DNA of 64,000 bases from Bacilli bacterium. Lineage in GTDB: Bacteria; Bacillota_I; Bacilli_A; RFN20; CAG-826. A program made the position numbers and the translations under genes. Location of the stretch: assembly GCA_900767825.1 (NCBI GenBank), contig CAAGAN010000033.1, positions 124,001 to 188,000 on the forward strand. The letters are read 5' to 3'. The notes beneath the pieces were generated by a model. It saw nothing but the letters and a program-made list of their open reading frames with translations. It did no database searches and was not told the origin of the DNA. This document shows positions 7,354 to 16,907 of the stretch, piece after piece. Within the stretch, counting starts at the first letter, position 1, and each line of letters begins with the position of its first letter.

Positions 7354-10272
7354 TTATAAGTTGAAGGTAGTTTCAGATTGACTTAAAGATCCTGGATTTT
7401 CGCTTTCATTATCTTTCTTATCGCTAGAATGAACCAATACTTGGCATCCTTTCGATGAAGATGGGGTATCGCTACTAGATGCAACAATTCCCTCAGCCTG
7501 AAGCCTGGCAAATATTTTACCAGCCCTAGGGAAGCCGACTCCATAAGTCCTTTGGATAAAGGAAATAGAAGCATAATCCTTAGTCATGATATCGTTTTTG
7601 ATAAGCTGGTATTTTTCTTCTTGGGAGGCGTTCTTGATTTCTTCAGCCGATATTCCACCTTCCCCATTATTTTCATTGGTTGGAGATTCAGTATCAGTTA
7701 AATCAAGGAAAGTCTCGTCATAAACAACGCTTTGTTGATCCCTAACAAAATTAGCAACAGCACTAATTTCTTTATTCTCAACCATTGGGCATTGACATCT
7801 AACGAATTCTTTTTTGGCAACCAAGGAGCAATCAACAAGCATATCGCCGTGCCCTGCTAATTCTTCAGCACCACCTTGGCCTAAAATAACGGTAGAATCG
7901 ATAGCGTTCGCAGTCATAAGGGCAACCCTAACAGGCAAGTTGGCCTTGATTGTACCAGTAATAATCTTAGCATCAGGTCTTTGTGTTGCTATAAATAAAT
8001 GTATACCGGCAGCCCTAGCTTTGGCAGCAAGCTTTAATACATAGCTAGAAATATCCTTTTCAGAATCAACCAAATCAGAATATTCGTCAAGGAAAGCCAC
8101 GATAAATGGCATCTTTTCTAGTCCGTTAGGTTCAGCATATTCCTCGTTATATTCTCTAATACCTGAAACAGTCGCATTTTCAAGCATTTCATAACGTCTT
8201 TCCATTTCATCGCAAAGCTTCTTAAGACAAATCTTGGCTTCAGAAGCGGTTTTGATAATTGGACAAAGCAAATGAGGCAAATCCTTATATTTAGATAATT
8301 CAACGCGTTTTGGGTCGACCATGACTATCTTTAAGTCCTCAGGACGGTTTCTCATTATTAAAGTCATAATGACCGAATGCATGTAGATAGATTTACCTGA
8401 ACCTGTCGTACCTGCTACTAACATGTGAGGGAATTTAGATAAATCGGCTGAAACGACTTTTCCTTCGATATTGACGCCAAATGGGATATATAGGTTCTTC
8501 CCTTTTCCAGTAGGCATGCCATCAATTACTTCCTTAAAGTCGACGATACGGGTGTTTTTATTGGCAATTTCGATTGCAGATGTATCTTTTCCTGCAACCA
8601 TTTCGGCAAATCTAGTAGGGACACCACCAAGTTTTACTCCGATATCAACCATGCATTTGCCTAATCCAGAGACAGAGAAATTATCATCGCATTTGACATC
8701 ATATCTCGTAACTGAAGGCCCAATTACGTAAGAAACGACATGGGCGCCAATCTTTAAATTAGAAAAGATATCATTAATAAGCTCGCTATTGTGGCTACAT
8801 TCTTCTTCCATCTGAGCTTTATTTTGGGCATCATCATGAACAACTAATAAATCAGTCCCAGGAAAAGTATATCTTGGCAAAGGTTTTGCCTTCTTAAATA
8901 AGACATTTTGCTCGACTGGAGCACTATTTTGATTATTAGGCGTGGCTATTTGAGCTGGTTTGGGTTTAGTATCTTCCATTGGTTTATTTTCAGCTAACCT
9001 AGCCTCTTCCATAGGCTTGCTAAAGGAAGAAGAAGTAATTATTGTGGTTTCTAGGTTAAGATTATCCTTCCTAGAATCATTTTCTACTTGTTGAGTAGAA
9101 GAATTATCATTAACTTCGTTTTTGTTCTCAAATACGGACATATTTTGATTTGGTTTAGCCTCTTCGTTAACGATATTCCCCAAAAGAGGATTAGAAACAA
9201 CATTGCTTTCTTCTTTCGTTTCTTCGATTGGAGTTTCTTCTTCGACCTCTACTTTTTCTTCCTTAACAAATGAAGGCTTAGAAATAGATGGATGTGTCTC
9301 CAATTTTTCTTCCTTGATTTCGGGAATAATTGGCTTAGCTTCTTCTTTTTCAATAACAATTTCTTCATTGCTAATAGGAGTAGAAAACACTGCTTCGCGC
9401 AATCCAGATGTCGAAACTGAATTATTCGCATATAGATTTGGGGAAGGATTATTTATCTCGCTTGGGCCTAAATCGGAAAAGGATGGCAAAGGTGAATTGG
9501 AGGCTTTCTTTCTAGAAGGAAGAGGAACATCACCTGCCGGCTCGAAAACAAACGAAGTCAAAGGATTTTCGACTGGTTTATCTTCAAAGAAGGAATTATC
9601 CTCCTCTTCAGGAGCAATAATAGGTTCTTCTTTTTTATCTTCTACTACACGTTCTACCTTGTTGGCTTCATATCCATCAATATTGAATTGTTCAATTTCT
9701 TCTTGGTTAGATTTTTTAGCCTTAGACAAAACTCTTCTAGCCTTCATTAATTTAAATAAAGATATAAATTTATCTAGGAAAAGGAAGAATATTAACAATA
9801 ATCCTAATAAAGATAGAACTAAGATTACTAACCATAATCCAGTTGATCTAAACATTATTCCATCAAAGAAATATCCGATTAATCCTCCACCGCTAGAAAA
9901 ATCAAATGGGACCTTCAATGCTCCTTTTTCTGCAAGAAGGGAATCAAAGAAAGGCTCTAATGAACTAGAAGAAATATATTGTTTATTAAAAATAACCGAG
10001 AATAAGGACGATAAAAATAATAAGGAAAACACTAATCCGATATAGTGGTAATAACGGATTTTAAATAAAGGCGATAGCAAAAGGAAATATATTCCTAGAA
10101 AAATAATGAATGAGCAAATCAAAATATGCCCAATCATGCCAAATAGGCAAACAAAAGGATAAGCTAACGGATAAAGGTGGGTTCCTGGGGACAATAAAAT
10201 CAATAATCCAATCAAAGATAAGAAAAATCCACCCAATTTCTTTATATTTTTTTGATAGTCAAAACGTTTCAT
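7354..10272 (-). CDS. ftsK: DNA translocase FtsK/SpoIIIE
   Basis: A septum-anchored ATPase that pumps chromosomal DNA into daughter cells. Four N-terminal membrane segments (about 10-180) are followed by a long acidic, Pro/Glu-rich linker (about 190-480) and then the motor: Walker A GTTGSGKS at about 621-628 and Walker B FLDEYSDL near 724. A winged-helix gamma domain (FIQRTYGVGFPRAGK) near 880-950 should read polar DNA motifs. The 972-residue length is typical for the long-linker form. GAGGG before the ATG supports the start. pulA follows directly. Confidence 0.95.
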   Translation of the reverse strand: MKRFDYQKNIKKLGGFFLSLIGLLILLSPGTHLYPLAYPFVCLFGMIGHILICSFIIFLGIYFLLLSPLFKIRYYHYIGLVFSLLFLSSLFSVIFNKQYISSSSLEPFFDSLLAEKGALKVPFDFSSGGGLIGYFFDGIMFRSTGLWLVILVLSLLGLLLIFFLFLDKFISLFKLMKARRVLSKAKKSNQEEIEQFNIDGYEANKVERVVEDKKEEPIIAPEEEDNSFFEDKPVENPLTSFVFEPAGDVPLPSRKKASNSPLPSFSDLGPSEINNPSPNLYANNSVSTSGLREAVFSTPISNEEIVIEKEEAKPIIPEIKEEKLETHPSISKPSFVKEEKVEVEEETPIEETKEESNVVSNPLLGNIVNEEAKPNQNMSVFENKNEVNDNSSTQQVENDSRKDNLNLETTIITSSSFSKPMEEARLAENKPMEDTKPKPAQIATPNNQNSAPVEQNVLFKKAKPLPRYTFPGTDLLVVHDDAQNKAQMEEECSHNSELINDIFSNLKIGAHVVSYVIGPSVTRYDVKCDDNFSVSGLGKCMVDIGVKLGGVPTRFAEMVAGKDTSAIEIANKNTRIVDFKEVIDGMPTGKGKNLYIPFGVNIEGKVVSADLSKFPHMLVAGTTGSGKSIYMHSVIMTLIMRNRPEDLKIVMVDPKRVELSKYKDLPHLLCPIIKTASEAKICLKKLCDEMERRYEMLENATVSGIREYNEEYAEPNGLEKMPFIVAFLDEYSDLVDSEKDISSYVLKLAAKARAAGIHLFIATQRPDAKIITGTIKANLPVRVALMTANAIDSTVILGQGGAEELAGHGDMLVDCSLVAKKEFVRCQCPMVENKEISAVANFVRDQQSVVYDETFLDLTDTESPTNENNGEGGISAEEIKNASQEEKYQLIKNDIMTKDYASISFIQRTYGVGFPRAGKIFARLQAEGIVASSSDTPSSSKGCQVLVHSSDKKDNESENPGSLSQSETTFNL

Positions 10273-10315
10273 ATTACCCTCTAAAATAAATAAGCAATAA
10301 ATAAATTATTTAGGA

Positions 10316-11983
10316 TTAAATTTCGATAATAAGCGGGACGACCATCGGCTCTTTGCCGGTGCTTCTTCTAATGACACGAAGACATCTTTCATAGACATTT
10401 TGCTTCATTTCATTGGAATTATAGATTGGTTTTTCTAGGAATTCCCCGACTGTAGAAAGGAATACTTTCGAGATTTCTTTTCCTACGGTTTCGGCTTCCC
10501 TAGAGAAAAGGAATCCTCTCATTTGGATATCCGGGCCAGCAATTATCTTTCTAGCCTTTTTATTAATAGTTAAGGAAAGCAAGACAACACCTTCGGCCAA
10601 TTTAGCCCTATCTTCGAGGACTTGTTTGGAAACATCGCCAATCCCTTCCCCATCGATTAATAAATCGCCATGAGTAATAACATCAGCATCCATCTTAGCC
10701 CCTGCATTGGTAATAGTTACGGTCGAACCATTTTCCATTACAAATACGTTTTGGTGATTCAAGTTAACTCCCATTGATAAGGCAAGCATGCCATTATGAA
10801 GCAAATCCTTATAGAAACCACGCACTGGGATGTAATATTTTGGTTTAAGTAAAGATACCATCATCTTTAAGTCTTCTTCAGAAGCGTGCATCCTAAGGAA
10901 TCTCTTCTTGGAAATAAGATTTACATGGCAGCCTGAACGGAAGAGTTCATCGGCTGCATCGGTATATTCGATTTCTGAATTGTCATCGCTCATCGAAGCA
11001 ATTATGAATGTATCGGTTGGTTTTAATTTGATACGCTTATCTTCGTTTTGGCCAGATGCAAGCAAGGCAATCTTTCTGAATAATCTCGAACCAAATCCCA
11101 TCATCAAAATAACGGTATCTTGGTCACGGACGCGGAGAATATCATCCAAGGAAGCGTAATTTTCCCTAGGGATAAGAAGTTCATTGCAAGCTTGTAAGGT
11201 TGCTAATATCGAAGCAGCTGATTCGTCGTAGCAAATTATTTTCTTATTATTTGCAATGACTAAACTAATTAATTCGGATACGTTATATAAATCATTGGAG
11301 AAAATAGAGATAAATACCCTACCTTCAGCATTTTTGATAGTTTCTTCGATATGTGGAGTCAATTTATATAAAGGGGCTGTATAGCCAGGTTTACCAGCAT
11401 AGATTGATTCAGAAAGAAGGGCCAATGTTGGTCTTTCTGCAATCTTAGCAATAGCATTCATATCGTTTAAATACGATGGAGACGCCGCATTTTCAACGAC
11501 GAAATCGCTCATGAAAACAATATTCCCTAAGCTTGTTGAAATAGAAATACCGCTGCTACCAGCAATATTATGGGCAGTATGGAAGAAAGAAATATCTCTC
11601 TTACCAACTTTGAAATTAGAGGTAGGCTCGACAATATGGAAATCGAATTTGATATCTTTCTTAATATGCTTAGTGAACATATCAAGCATGGCATAAGTCA
11701 CTTTTGAGCAATAAATCGGGGCTGGTGCCTCGGAATAAACATAGGAAAGTGCGCCGATGCAATCATCGTGTCCATGAGTTAAAAAATAAGCCTTGATGCG
11801 GGATTTATTTTCTACTAGATAATCAAATCTAGGGATAACATAATCAACTCCAGGCATAGTCTTGTCCGGATCCCTGACTCCACAATCGAGGACATATATT
11901 TCGTCATCAACTTCTAGGCAATAACAATTCTTGCCCTCTTCATCAAGGCCACCCAAGGCAAATAATCTAATTTTTTCGTCCAT
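10316..11983 (-). CDS. RNase J-family protein with altered metal ligands (RNase J2-like)
   Basis: The 555 residues have the metallo-beta-lactamase/beta-CASP layout and C-terminal domain of RNase J, a 5' exo/endoribonuclease of mRNA decay. The metal motif is THGHDDC (His70, His72, Asp74, Cys75), where active enzymes have HGHxDH, so a ligand His is Cys. The later IHGEYR motif reads VRGFYK near residue 387, losing another His. The beta-CASP segment MHASEEDLK is kept. This resembles degenerate RNase J2 subunits that pair with an active J1. GGAG five to nine bases before the ATG supports the start. Fold assignment is firm; loss of activity is inference. Confidence 0.88.
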   Translation of the reverse strand: MDEKIRLFALGGLDEEGKNCYCLEVDDEIYVLDCGVRDPDKTMPGVDYVIPRFDYLVENKSRIKAYFLTHGHDDCIGALSYVYSEAPAPIYCSKVTYAMLDMFTKHIKKDIKFDFHIVEPTSNFKVGKRDISFFHTAHNIAGSSGISISTSLGNIVFMSDFVVENAASPSYLNDMNAIAKIAERPTLALLSESIYAGKPGYTAPLYKLTPHIEETIKNAEGRVFISIFSNDLYNVSELISLVIANNKKIICYDESAASILATLQACNELLIPRENYASLDDILRVRDQDTVILMMGFGSRLFRKIALLASGQNEDKRIKLKPTDTFIIASMSDDNSEIEYTDAADELFRSGCHVNLISKKRFLRMHASEEDLKMMVSLLKPKYYIPVRGFYKDLLHNGMLALSMGVNLNHQNVFVMENGSTVTITNAGAKMDADVITHGDLLIDGEGIGDVSKQVLEDRAKLAEGVVLLSLTINKKARKIIAGPDIQMRGFLFSREAETVGKEISKVFLSTVGEFLEKPIYNSNEMKQNVYERCLRVIRRSTGKEPMVVPLIIEI

Positions 11984-12000
11984 ATAAAGCTCCGATAAAT

Positions 12001-12013
12001 TGGCTTGAAGCCA
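12001..12013 (-). promoter_or_regulatory. Small leader hairpin ahead of the RNase J-family gene
   Basis: The leader contains TGGCT-TCA-AGCCA just upstream of the GGAG ribosome site. A TATAAT at 12042-12037 would start the mRNA near 12030. Whether the hairpin controls translation is unknown. Confidence 0.35.
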
Positions 12014-12077
12014 TATCTAATTTTCAAATCTCCTTTATTATAAAGGAAAGTACTTAATAAATCGATATGAAAGCGGT

Positions 12078-12620
12078 TTAAAATAAGTCAAGGAATTTAA
12101 CTGGCAAATCATCATCTAGTTTCCTTATTTCTAGATGCATTCCATCCATAACTCCATAAGTCGCTGGATTGCCATTTTTTGGGAAAGAAGTAGATCCTGG
12201 GTTGAAATAAATAACCCCATCTTCTTTCTTTAACATATATACGTGGGTATGTCCAAACATCAAAATGTCCCCACGTTCGACATTTAAGATATCGGAAGTA
12301 AGCAAATCCCCGTGGACCATATCAACCCTAAATCCATTAAGATAGACAACTCTTGAATCTTGAATCGGGAACTTAAGCAAAGTTTCATCAATCCTAGAAT
12401 CGCAGTTGCCTTTCACTCCGGTTATTAAATGAGCATATTTATTAAGAATGATCGAAGTTCCCATCGGATCATAATCCTGAGGAACCCCATTGCGTGGCCC
12501 ATTATAAAGATAGTCGCCAAGCAAAATAATCTTATCGGGATTGTAGCGTTGGAAAAGTTTATCTAGCTTCTTAGCCGCTAGAATCCTTCCATGTATATCA
12601 GACGCGATAAGAATCCTCAT
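12078..12620 (-). CDS. YfcE/MJ0936-family phosphodiesterase
   Basis: A calcineurin-like metallophosphatase of 180 residues. The metal-binding blocks are in order: SDIHG (Asp8, His10), LGDYLYNG (Asp36), GNCD (71-74), HGD (103-105) and GHTH (123-126). Members hydrolyse small phosphodiesters; the physiological substrate is usually unknown. AAGGAAT precedes the ATG. It lies two bases after the CxxC protein stop, so it belongs to the flavoprotein operon. A link to glycerophosphodiester turnover is tempting given the GlpA-like neighbour, but that is inference. Confidence 0.88.
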   Translation of the reverse strand: MRILIASDIHGRILAAKKLDKLFQRYNPDKIILLGDYLYNGPRNGVPQDYDPMGTSIILNKYAHLITGVKGNCDSRIDETLLKFPIQDSRVVYLNGFRVDMVHGDLLTSDILNVERGDILMFGHTHVYMLKKEDGVIYFNPGSTSFPKNGNPATYGVMDGMHLEIRKLDDDLPVKFLDLF

Positions 12621-12622
12621 AA

Positions 12623-12967
12623 TTATTCCTTAATATCTCTAGTAGTTACCAAGGCTACTCCACTTCCTGCTAGATTATCGCAAACGACTTGTCCCATCTT
12701 AACAGGAGCCTTTAAATGTATTTTATTGACATCTTTCATGGCTAAAATAACCAAGTCTTTTTTAATAGGTGCAACGCTTTTTACAGGGCAAACACGAAGA
12801 AGCTTGGAATCGACTCTAACTGTACTAGTCAAAGTACGTCTAGGATCAGTAATTTCCTGGATAGCATACTTCTCGCCCCTAGGGCAAGAATTTCCACTAA
12901 CCTTATTATTATCATCAATAAGAAGATGGCAGCCTCTAGGACAGACAATGCAAGTTAGTTCTTTCAT
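12623..12967 (-). CDS. DUF1667 cysteine-cluster protein, partner of the GlpA-like flavoproteins
   Basis: A 114-residue protein with four cysteines (6, 9, 13, 28) in a CxxCxxxC...C pattern that should bind an iron-sulfur cluster or zinc. This family is found almost always as the last gene of a three-gene set with a GlpA-like FAD protein and a second FAD/NAD oxidoreductase, exactly as here. It probably acts as the electron-transfer subunit. Its start overlaps the preceding stop by four bases. Confidence 0.8.
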   Translation of the reverse strand: MKELTCIVCPRGCHLLIDDNNKVSGNSCPRGEKYAIQEITDPRRTLTSTVRVDSKLLRVCPVKSVAPIKKDLVILAMKDVNKIHLKAPVKMGQVVCDNLAGSGVALVTTRDIKE

Positions 12968-14229
12968 TTTACATCCTCCTTATTAACTAGTGAAACCTTG
13001 AGAGTTTTATAGTTTTTATTTAGTAGATTTTTATCAAGTTTGTAAATTTCCATTTCACTAGGTATAATCGCCATTTTATATACTTTTTTGATAACATTTC
13101 CATCACAAGAGTATTCAATATAGACATTCTTACTTGGCTTACGAACTCTAAACTTAATTTCAATAGAATCCATAGCGTTATCTAAATCAATTGTAGAAGG
13201 CACAACATAGCCAATTCCATCACCGGCAATTGTAGAAATTTCATGCTCTCCTTTATTGAGTTTTCCTTTTAGATAGGTAGCGGCACCTAACCCTGCTAAC
13301 CTACCTTCTTCTACAACATAATCAACTAGGTCATGGACATGCAATACGTTCCCGCAAGAGAAGATTCCTTCAACTTCGGTTTCCATATGTTCATTGACAC
13401 AAGAACCTCTAGACCTAGATTGGGGGATTCCAATGTTATTTAGCAAGGCATTATTAGGTAATAAACCGACAGAAAGCATCAATGTATCAACATCAAATCT
13501 TTGTTCGGTTCCTTTTATTGGTTGTAGTTTATCATCGACTTTAGAAATCTCGATAGCCTCTAATTTATCCTTGCCAATTATGTTTGCAACTGTATGGGAC
13601 AAATATAGAGGGATATTAAAATCAATAAGGCATTGTTGGATATTTCTATTCAATCCATTTGAATAAGGCATAAGTTCTGCTACACCTAATACTTTCGCCC
13701 CTTCTAGTGTCATTCTTCTAGCCATAATAAGGCCGATATCGCCACTACCGAGGATAAATACCTTCTTGCCAACTAAATATCCATATTCATTTAGATAAAG
13801 CTGGGCCTGGCCTGCCGTGATGACTCCAGCTGGTCTTTCTCCAGGAATTCCAATCGCTCCGGCGCTTCTTTCAAGGCAACCAGCAGCCATAATGATTGCT
13901 TTAGCCTCTATTTGAACCGCACCTTCGCTAGAATTAACATAAGTAACAACTTTGTCTTTAGTCAAGGAAGTAACATAACTATTCAATTTATAAGGGATAT
14001 GCCTTTCTTCGACTTGGTTAACAAATCTAGTAAGGAATTCTGGACCAGTTAATTCTTCTTTAAATTCATGTAGGCCAAATCCATTATGGATGCATTGATT
14101 AAGAATTCCTCCGAGAAATTCGCCCTTTTCTAGAATTAATATATCTTTTATCCCTTCATCATAGGCTTTAATCGCAGCAGCCATTCCAGCACTGCCACCA
14201 CCTATAATTAATAAATCTACCTTTTTCAT
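12964..14229 (-). CDS. NAD(P)/FAD-dependent oxidoreductase, GlpA-module middle subunit
   Basis: A 421-residue pyridine-nucleotide-disulfide-type flavoprotein. The FAD Rossmann motif GGGSAG is at 10-15, a second dinucleotide fold begins with FILGSGDIG near 157, and GIFSCGNV near 290 is the usual FAD-binding end motif. There is no redox-active CxxC, so it is not a thioredoxin-type reductase. Gene order predicts a complex in which it passes electrons between the GlpA-like subunit and NAD(H). It overlaps both neighbours by four bases. Confidence 0.82.
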   Translation of the reverse strand: MKKVDLLIIGGGSAGMAAAIKAYDEGIKDILILEKGEFLGGILNQCIHNGFGLHEFKEELTGPEFLTRFVNQVEERHIPYKLNSYVTSLTKDKVVTYVNSSEGAVQIEAKAIIMAAGCLERSAGAIGIPGERPAGVITAGQAQLYLNEYGYLVGKKVFILGSGDIGLIMARRMTLEGAKVLGVAELMPYSNGLNRNIQQCLIDFNIPLYLSHTVANIIGKDKLEAIEISKVDDKLQPIKGTEQRFDVDTLMLSVGLLPNNALLNNIGIPQSRSRGSCVNEHMETEVEGIFSCGNVLHVHDLVDYVVEEGRLAGLGAATYLKGKLNKGEHEISTIAGDGIGYVVPSTIDLDNAMDSIEIKFRVRKPSKNVYIEYSCDGNVIKKVYKMAIIPSEMEIYKLDKNLLNKNYKTLKVSLVNKEDVK

Positions 14230-15653
14230 TTACTCTCCTCCTTTAGGATACAAGATCCTTCTCCATCATAATTAACTTCTAGAGGAGATATGTTTAATTT
14301 ATCAGCCAACAAGAATAACACCTTGCTTTGGCAGAAGCCACCTTGGCACTTACCAAATCCAGCACGGGTCCTTTTCTTAACGGCTTTTATGGTTAAGCAA
14401 GGGAGAGATCTAGATAAGACGTCTTCTATCTCACCAAGGCTAATCTTTTCGCAATTACAAATCATCTGCCCAAATTTTGGGTTTTTCTTGATAATTTCGT
14501 TTCTTTCTTCAATAGAAAGATCGTTCATCTTGATATAAGGCTTGATATTTGGATTGAAATTATCCTTTTCCTTCATATTAAGTACTGGTTTGACCAATTC
14601 TTCGACCACATATTTTCCAATCGCTGGAGAAGATGCTAATCCAGGGCTTTCAATTCCGGCGACATTGATGAAATATTTATCATTTTTAGAATAGGAAATA
14701 ATGAAATCATGTGTCGATGGAGTTGCCCTTAATCCTGAGAAAGTCCTGATTTGTTCATAAAATGGAATAGATGGAACCATTGAAATCGCAGATTTCTTTA
14801 CTTCACCTAAAGTTAATGAATCAGTTGAAGTATCGTCTTTAGAATCAACAAATTCGCTAGAAGGGCCAACTAGATAGTTATTTGAAGTCGTTCTAGTTAC
14901 TAAGATTCCCTTTCCTTTTTCAGTTGGAAGTGGGAATAAGACATGGTTTACAAAGTCTGATTTAAAGTGATCCAAGACATAATATTCGCCTTTTCTAGGA
15001 GATATATGCCAATCAATTGGCTCAACCATCGAGGCAATCTTATCAGCATAAAGCCCAGCACAGTTAATAACCATCTTTGCTTTATAGATTCCTTTTGTAG
15101 TCTCTAAAACATAGATGCCATCTTCTTTTTTAATAGAAGTAACCTTGCAATTAAGTTCTAGCTTTGCCCCATTATCTAAGGCGTTTTCAAAGCAATGGGC
15201 AACTAAAGTAAATGGATTAATAATTCCAGCAGTTGGACATAATAAGCTTCCCATGACCGAAGAAGAAATATTAGGTTCTAATTTTAAGGTTTCTTCTTTG
15301 TCTAATAGAATTGCTTCGACTCCATTTTCCTTAGCTCTTTCTTTTAAAGAAGCCAAGGTAGCCATATTTTCTTCATTAAATCCTAAAGTCATTGAGCCAA
15401 TCGGAGAAAAGGAAACATCCAACTCCTTGCAAATGGAAGGATACATCTTATTTCCTAACACATTAAATTTAGCCTTATTCGTGCCAGGAAGAGGATCATA
15501 TCCAGAATGGACGATGGCGGAATTAGCCATCGAGGAAACATCCCCTACATCATTTTTAGCCTCAAGACAAATTACATTCAATTCGTATCTAGAGAGGTTC
15601 CTAGTTACGAATGCACCACTAACTCCAGCGCCAATTACAATTACGTCAAACAT
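14226..15653 (-). CDS. GlpA-like FAD-dependent dehydrogenase with C-terminal BFD-type [2Fe-2S] domain
   Basis: The N-terminal part is a glycine-oxidase/GlpA-type DAO fold with GAGVSG at 8-13. The C-terminal part has CNCEKI near 395 and CQGGFC at 436-441, the cysteine pattern of BFD-like cluster-binding domains. In related operons it is annotated as anaerobic glycerol-3-phosphate dehydrogenase, oxidising G3P to DHAP. I chose the ATG at 15653 (MFDVIVIG), because the FAD fold starts there and TATACT lies nine bases before it; the more upstream in-frame start at 15674 would include that promoter. Substrate is inferred from family. Confidence 0.8.
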   Translation of the reverse strand: MFDVIVIGAGVSGAFVTRNLSRYELNVICLEAKNDVGDVSSMANSAIVHSGYDPLPGTNKAKFNVLGNKMYPSICKELDVSFSPIGSMTLGFNEENMATLASLKERAKENGVEAILLDKEETLKLEPNISSSVMGSLLCPTAGIINPFTLVAHCFENALDNGAKLELNCKVTSIKKEDGIYVLETTKGIYKAKMVINCAGLYADKIASMVEPIDWHISPRKGEYYVLDHFKSDFVNHVLFPLPTEKGKGILVTRTTSNNYLVGPSSEFVDSKDDTSTDSLTLGEVKKSAISMVPSIPFYEQIRTFSGLRATPSTHDFIISYSKNDKYFINVAGIESPGLASSPAIGKYVVEELVKPVLNMKEKDNFNPNIKPYIKMNDLSIEERNEIIKKNPKFGQMICNCEKISLGEIEDVLSRSLPCLTIKAVKKRTRAGFGKCQGGFCQSKVLFLLADKLNISPLEVNYDGEGSCILKEESK

Positions 15654-15662
15654 ATTGACTAT

Positions 15663-15668
15663 AGTATA
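15663..15668 (-). promoter_or_regulatory. -10 element of the GlpA-like operon
   Basis: TATACT on the minus strand ends nine bases before the ATG at 15653, predicting a leader of about three bases. No ribosome site is seen. A CAAAACAGGGGTTTTAA inverted repeat lies just upstream (15672-15688) and could be an operator. Confidence 0.4.
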
Positions 15669-15796
15669 GCCCAAAACAGGGGTTTTAAGATAGAGAAAAG
15701 GATTATTTTTTTAGACAATTGTACCCTTTTGTAAATATTTAACTAATTTGCCTAAATTTAGGGATTTTATCTATTTCATTACTAGGATAGTTAAAT

Positions 15797-15802
15797 TAAA
15801 AT
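15797..15802 (+). promoter_or_regulatory. -10 element for a leaderless methyltransferase mRNA
   Basis: TAAAAT is followed by seven bases and the ATG at 15810, with no Shine-Dalgarno between. The -35 region (near 15774) is poor. Confidence 0.45.
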
Positions 15803-15809
15803 TAACTCC

Positions 15810-16907
15810 ATGATAAAAAAGAAACTTAGAAAATATATTGAACAATTAGCAAAAAACGAAGCGTTTGATGAAGAAAGCGATTATCATGCTAATGTATTGT
15901 TTGAAGTTGATCAAAAGTCATTCTCTTCAAAATTAAAAGATAGGCTACCATCAAATAAAAACATAAATATCATCTATAACGAAGTTGCCTCGACTCTACT
16001 TGAACTTGATAAAGATAGTTCTTCTTATTTATCTAGCTTGCCTTTTCTAGATATAGCAGAAATTAATCCATCTTTATTAGAAGATAACCCTTATTACCAA
16101 AAGCTAATCAATAAATCTTCTAGCAAATATAAAGATATAGAATTTGGATTTGATTATTTTTATCCTTATGTCCCATTTCTTTTAGATGAAAAGATAATAG
16201 GAGATGATTATAAATGTCATTCTCCTTTTGGCTATTTTTCTAAACGTATCAAATATCCTTTGATTAGGAAAAACGGGGCAAACTGGATGGAATTAGTCCC
16301 ACACGAAATCAATTCGATGGAAAGCGATATAAAAAAAGCCAAGGGAAATATATTGGTTGTTGGACTTGGGCTAGGTTATTTTGCCTATATGGCATCAAAT
16401 AAGAAAGAAGTTAGTTCAGTTACCATTTTAGAAAAAGACAATGATATCATCGAAGTATTTAATTCATGCCTGCTTGATGAATTTGAAAATAAAGACAAGA
16501 TTAAGATTATTAACGACGATGCTTTGACCTATCTAGATTATCCTAAATATGATTTTGTCTATATCGATATTTATAGGGATGAAGCAGACGGTCTTCCTCT
16601 AGTAGGCAAATTATTAAATAATCCAAAATTGCCCCTAGATACCTCTTTTTGGTTTATTTCTTCCTTATGCGTCTATCTAAGAAGATTTGTCATTGTCTCG
16701 CTTGAAATAGCCTCTAATCCTTCTTTTAACGAAAAAGAATATGAAGAATTCGGCAAAGATTTAAAAGATCCAACTGATGTAGACTATTTAATATATAAGA
16801 TATATAAGGATTATATAAAACCAAAAGACATAAATACAAAAGAAAACATCGACTCATTGCTTAGCTTTGAATCGATGCTAGGTTTATTGAAGGATTTATT
16901 TAAATAA
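15810..16907 (+). CDS. Spermidine synthase-like SAM-dependent methyltransferase, unknown target
   Basis: The 365 residues hold a class I methyltransferase fold in the C-terminal half: motif I NILVVGLGLGYF near 178-190, an acidic end of strand 2 (TILEKD), then NDDALTYL and YDFVYIDIY. This is the spermidine synthase/YfnB-like arrangement. The N-terminal 150 residues match nothing I know and could give substrate specificity. No polyamine residues can be assigned, so a polyamine role is not supported. It is a single-gene unit, divergent from the GlpA-like operon, and its last 12 bases overlap the converging kinase-like gene. Confidence 0.65.
   Translation: MIKKKLRKYIEQLAKNEAFDEESDYHANVLFEVDQKSFSSKLKDRLPSNKNINIIYNEVASTLLELDKDSSSYLSSLPFLDIAEINPSLLEDNPYYQKLINKSSSKYKDIEFGFDYFYPYVPFLLDEKIIGDDYKCHSPFGYFSKRIKYPLIRKNGANWMELVPHEINSMESDIKKAKGNILVVGLGLGYFAYMASNKKEVSSVTILEKDNDIIEVFNSCLLDEFENKDKIKIINDDALTYLDYPKYDFVYIDIYRDEADGLPLVGKLLNNPKLPLDTSFWFISSLCVYLRRFVIVSLEIASNPSFNEKEYEEFGKDLKDPTDVDYLIYKIYKDYIKPKDINTKENIDSLLSFESMLGLLKDLFK

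Noticed and set aside
9203..10045. Long open frame antisense to ftsK (280 codons)
   Set aside because: It is Ser/Leu-rich as expected from the reverse of a Glu/Lys-rich linker, has no ribosome site, and ftsK on the other strand is unambiguous.
12067..12080. cre-like TGAAAGCGGTTTAA near the end of the YfcE gene
   Set aside because: Two mismatches to the consensus at key positions, including the required C.
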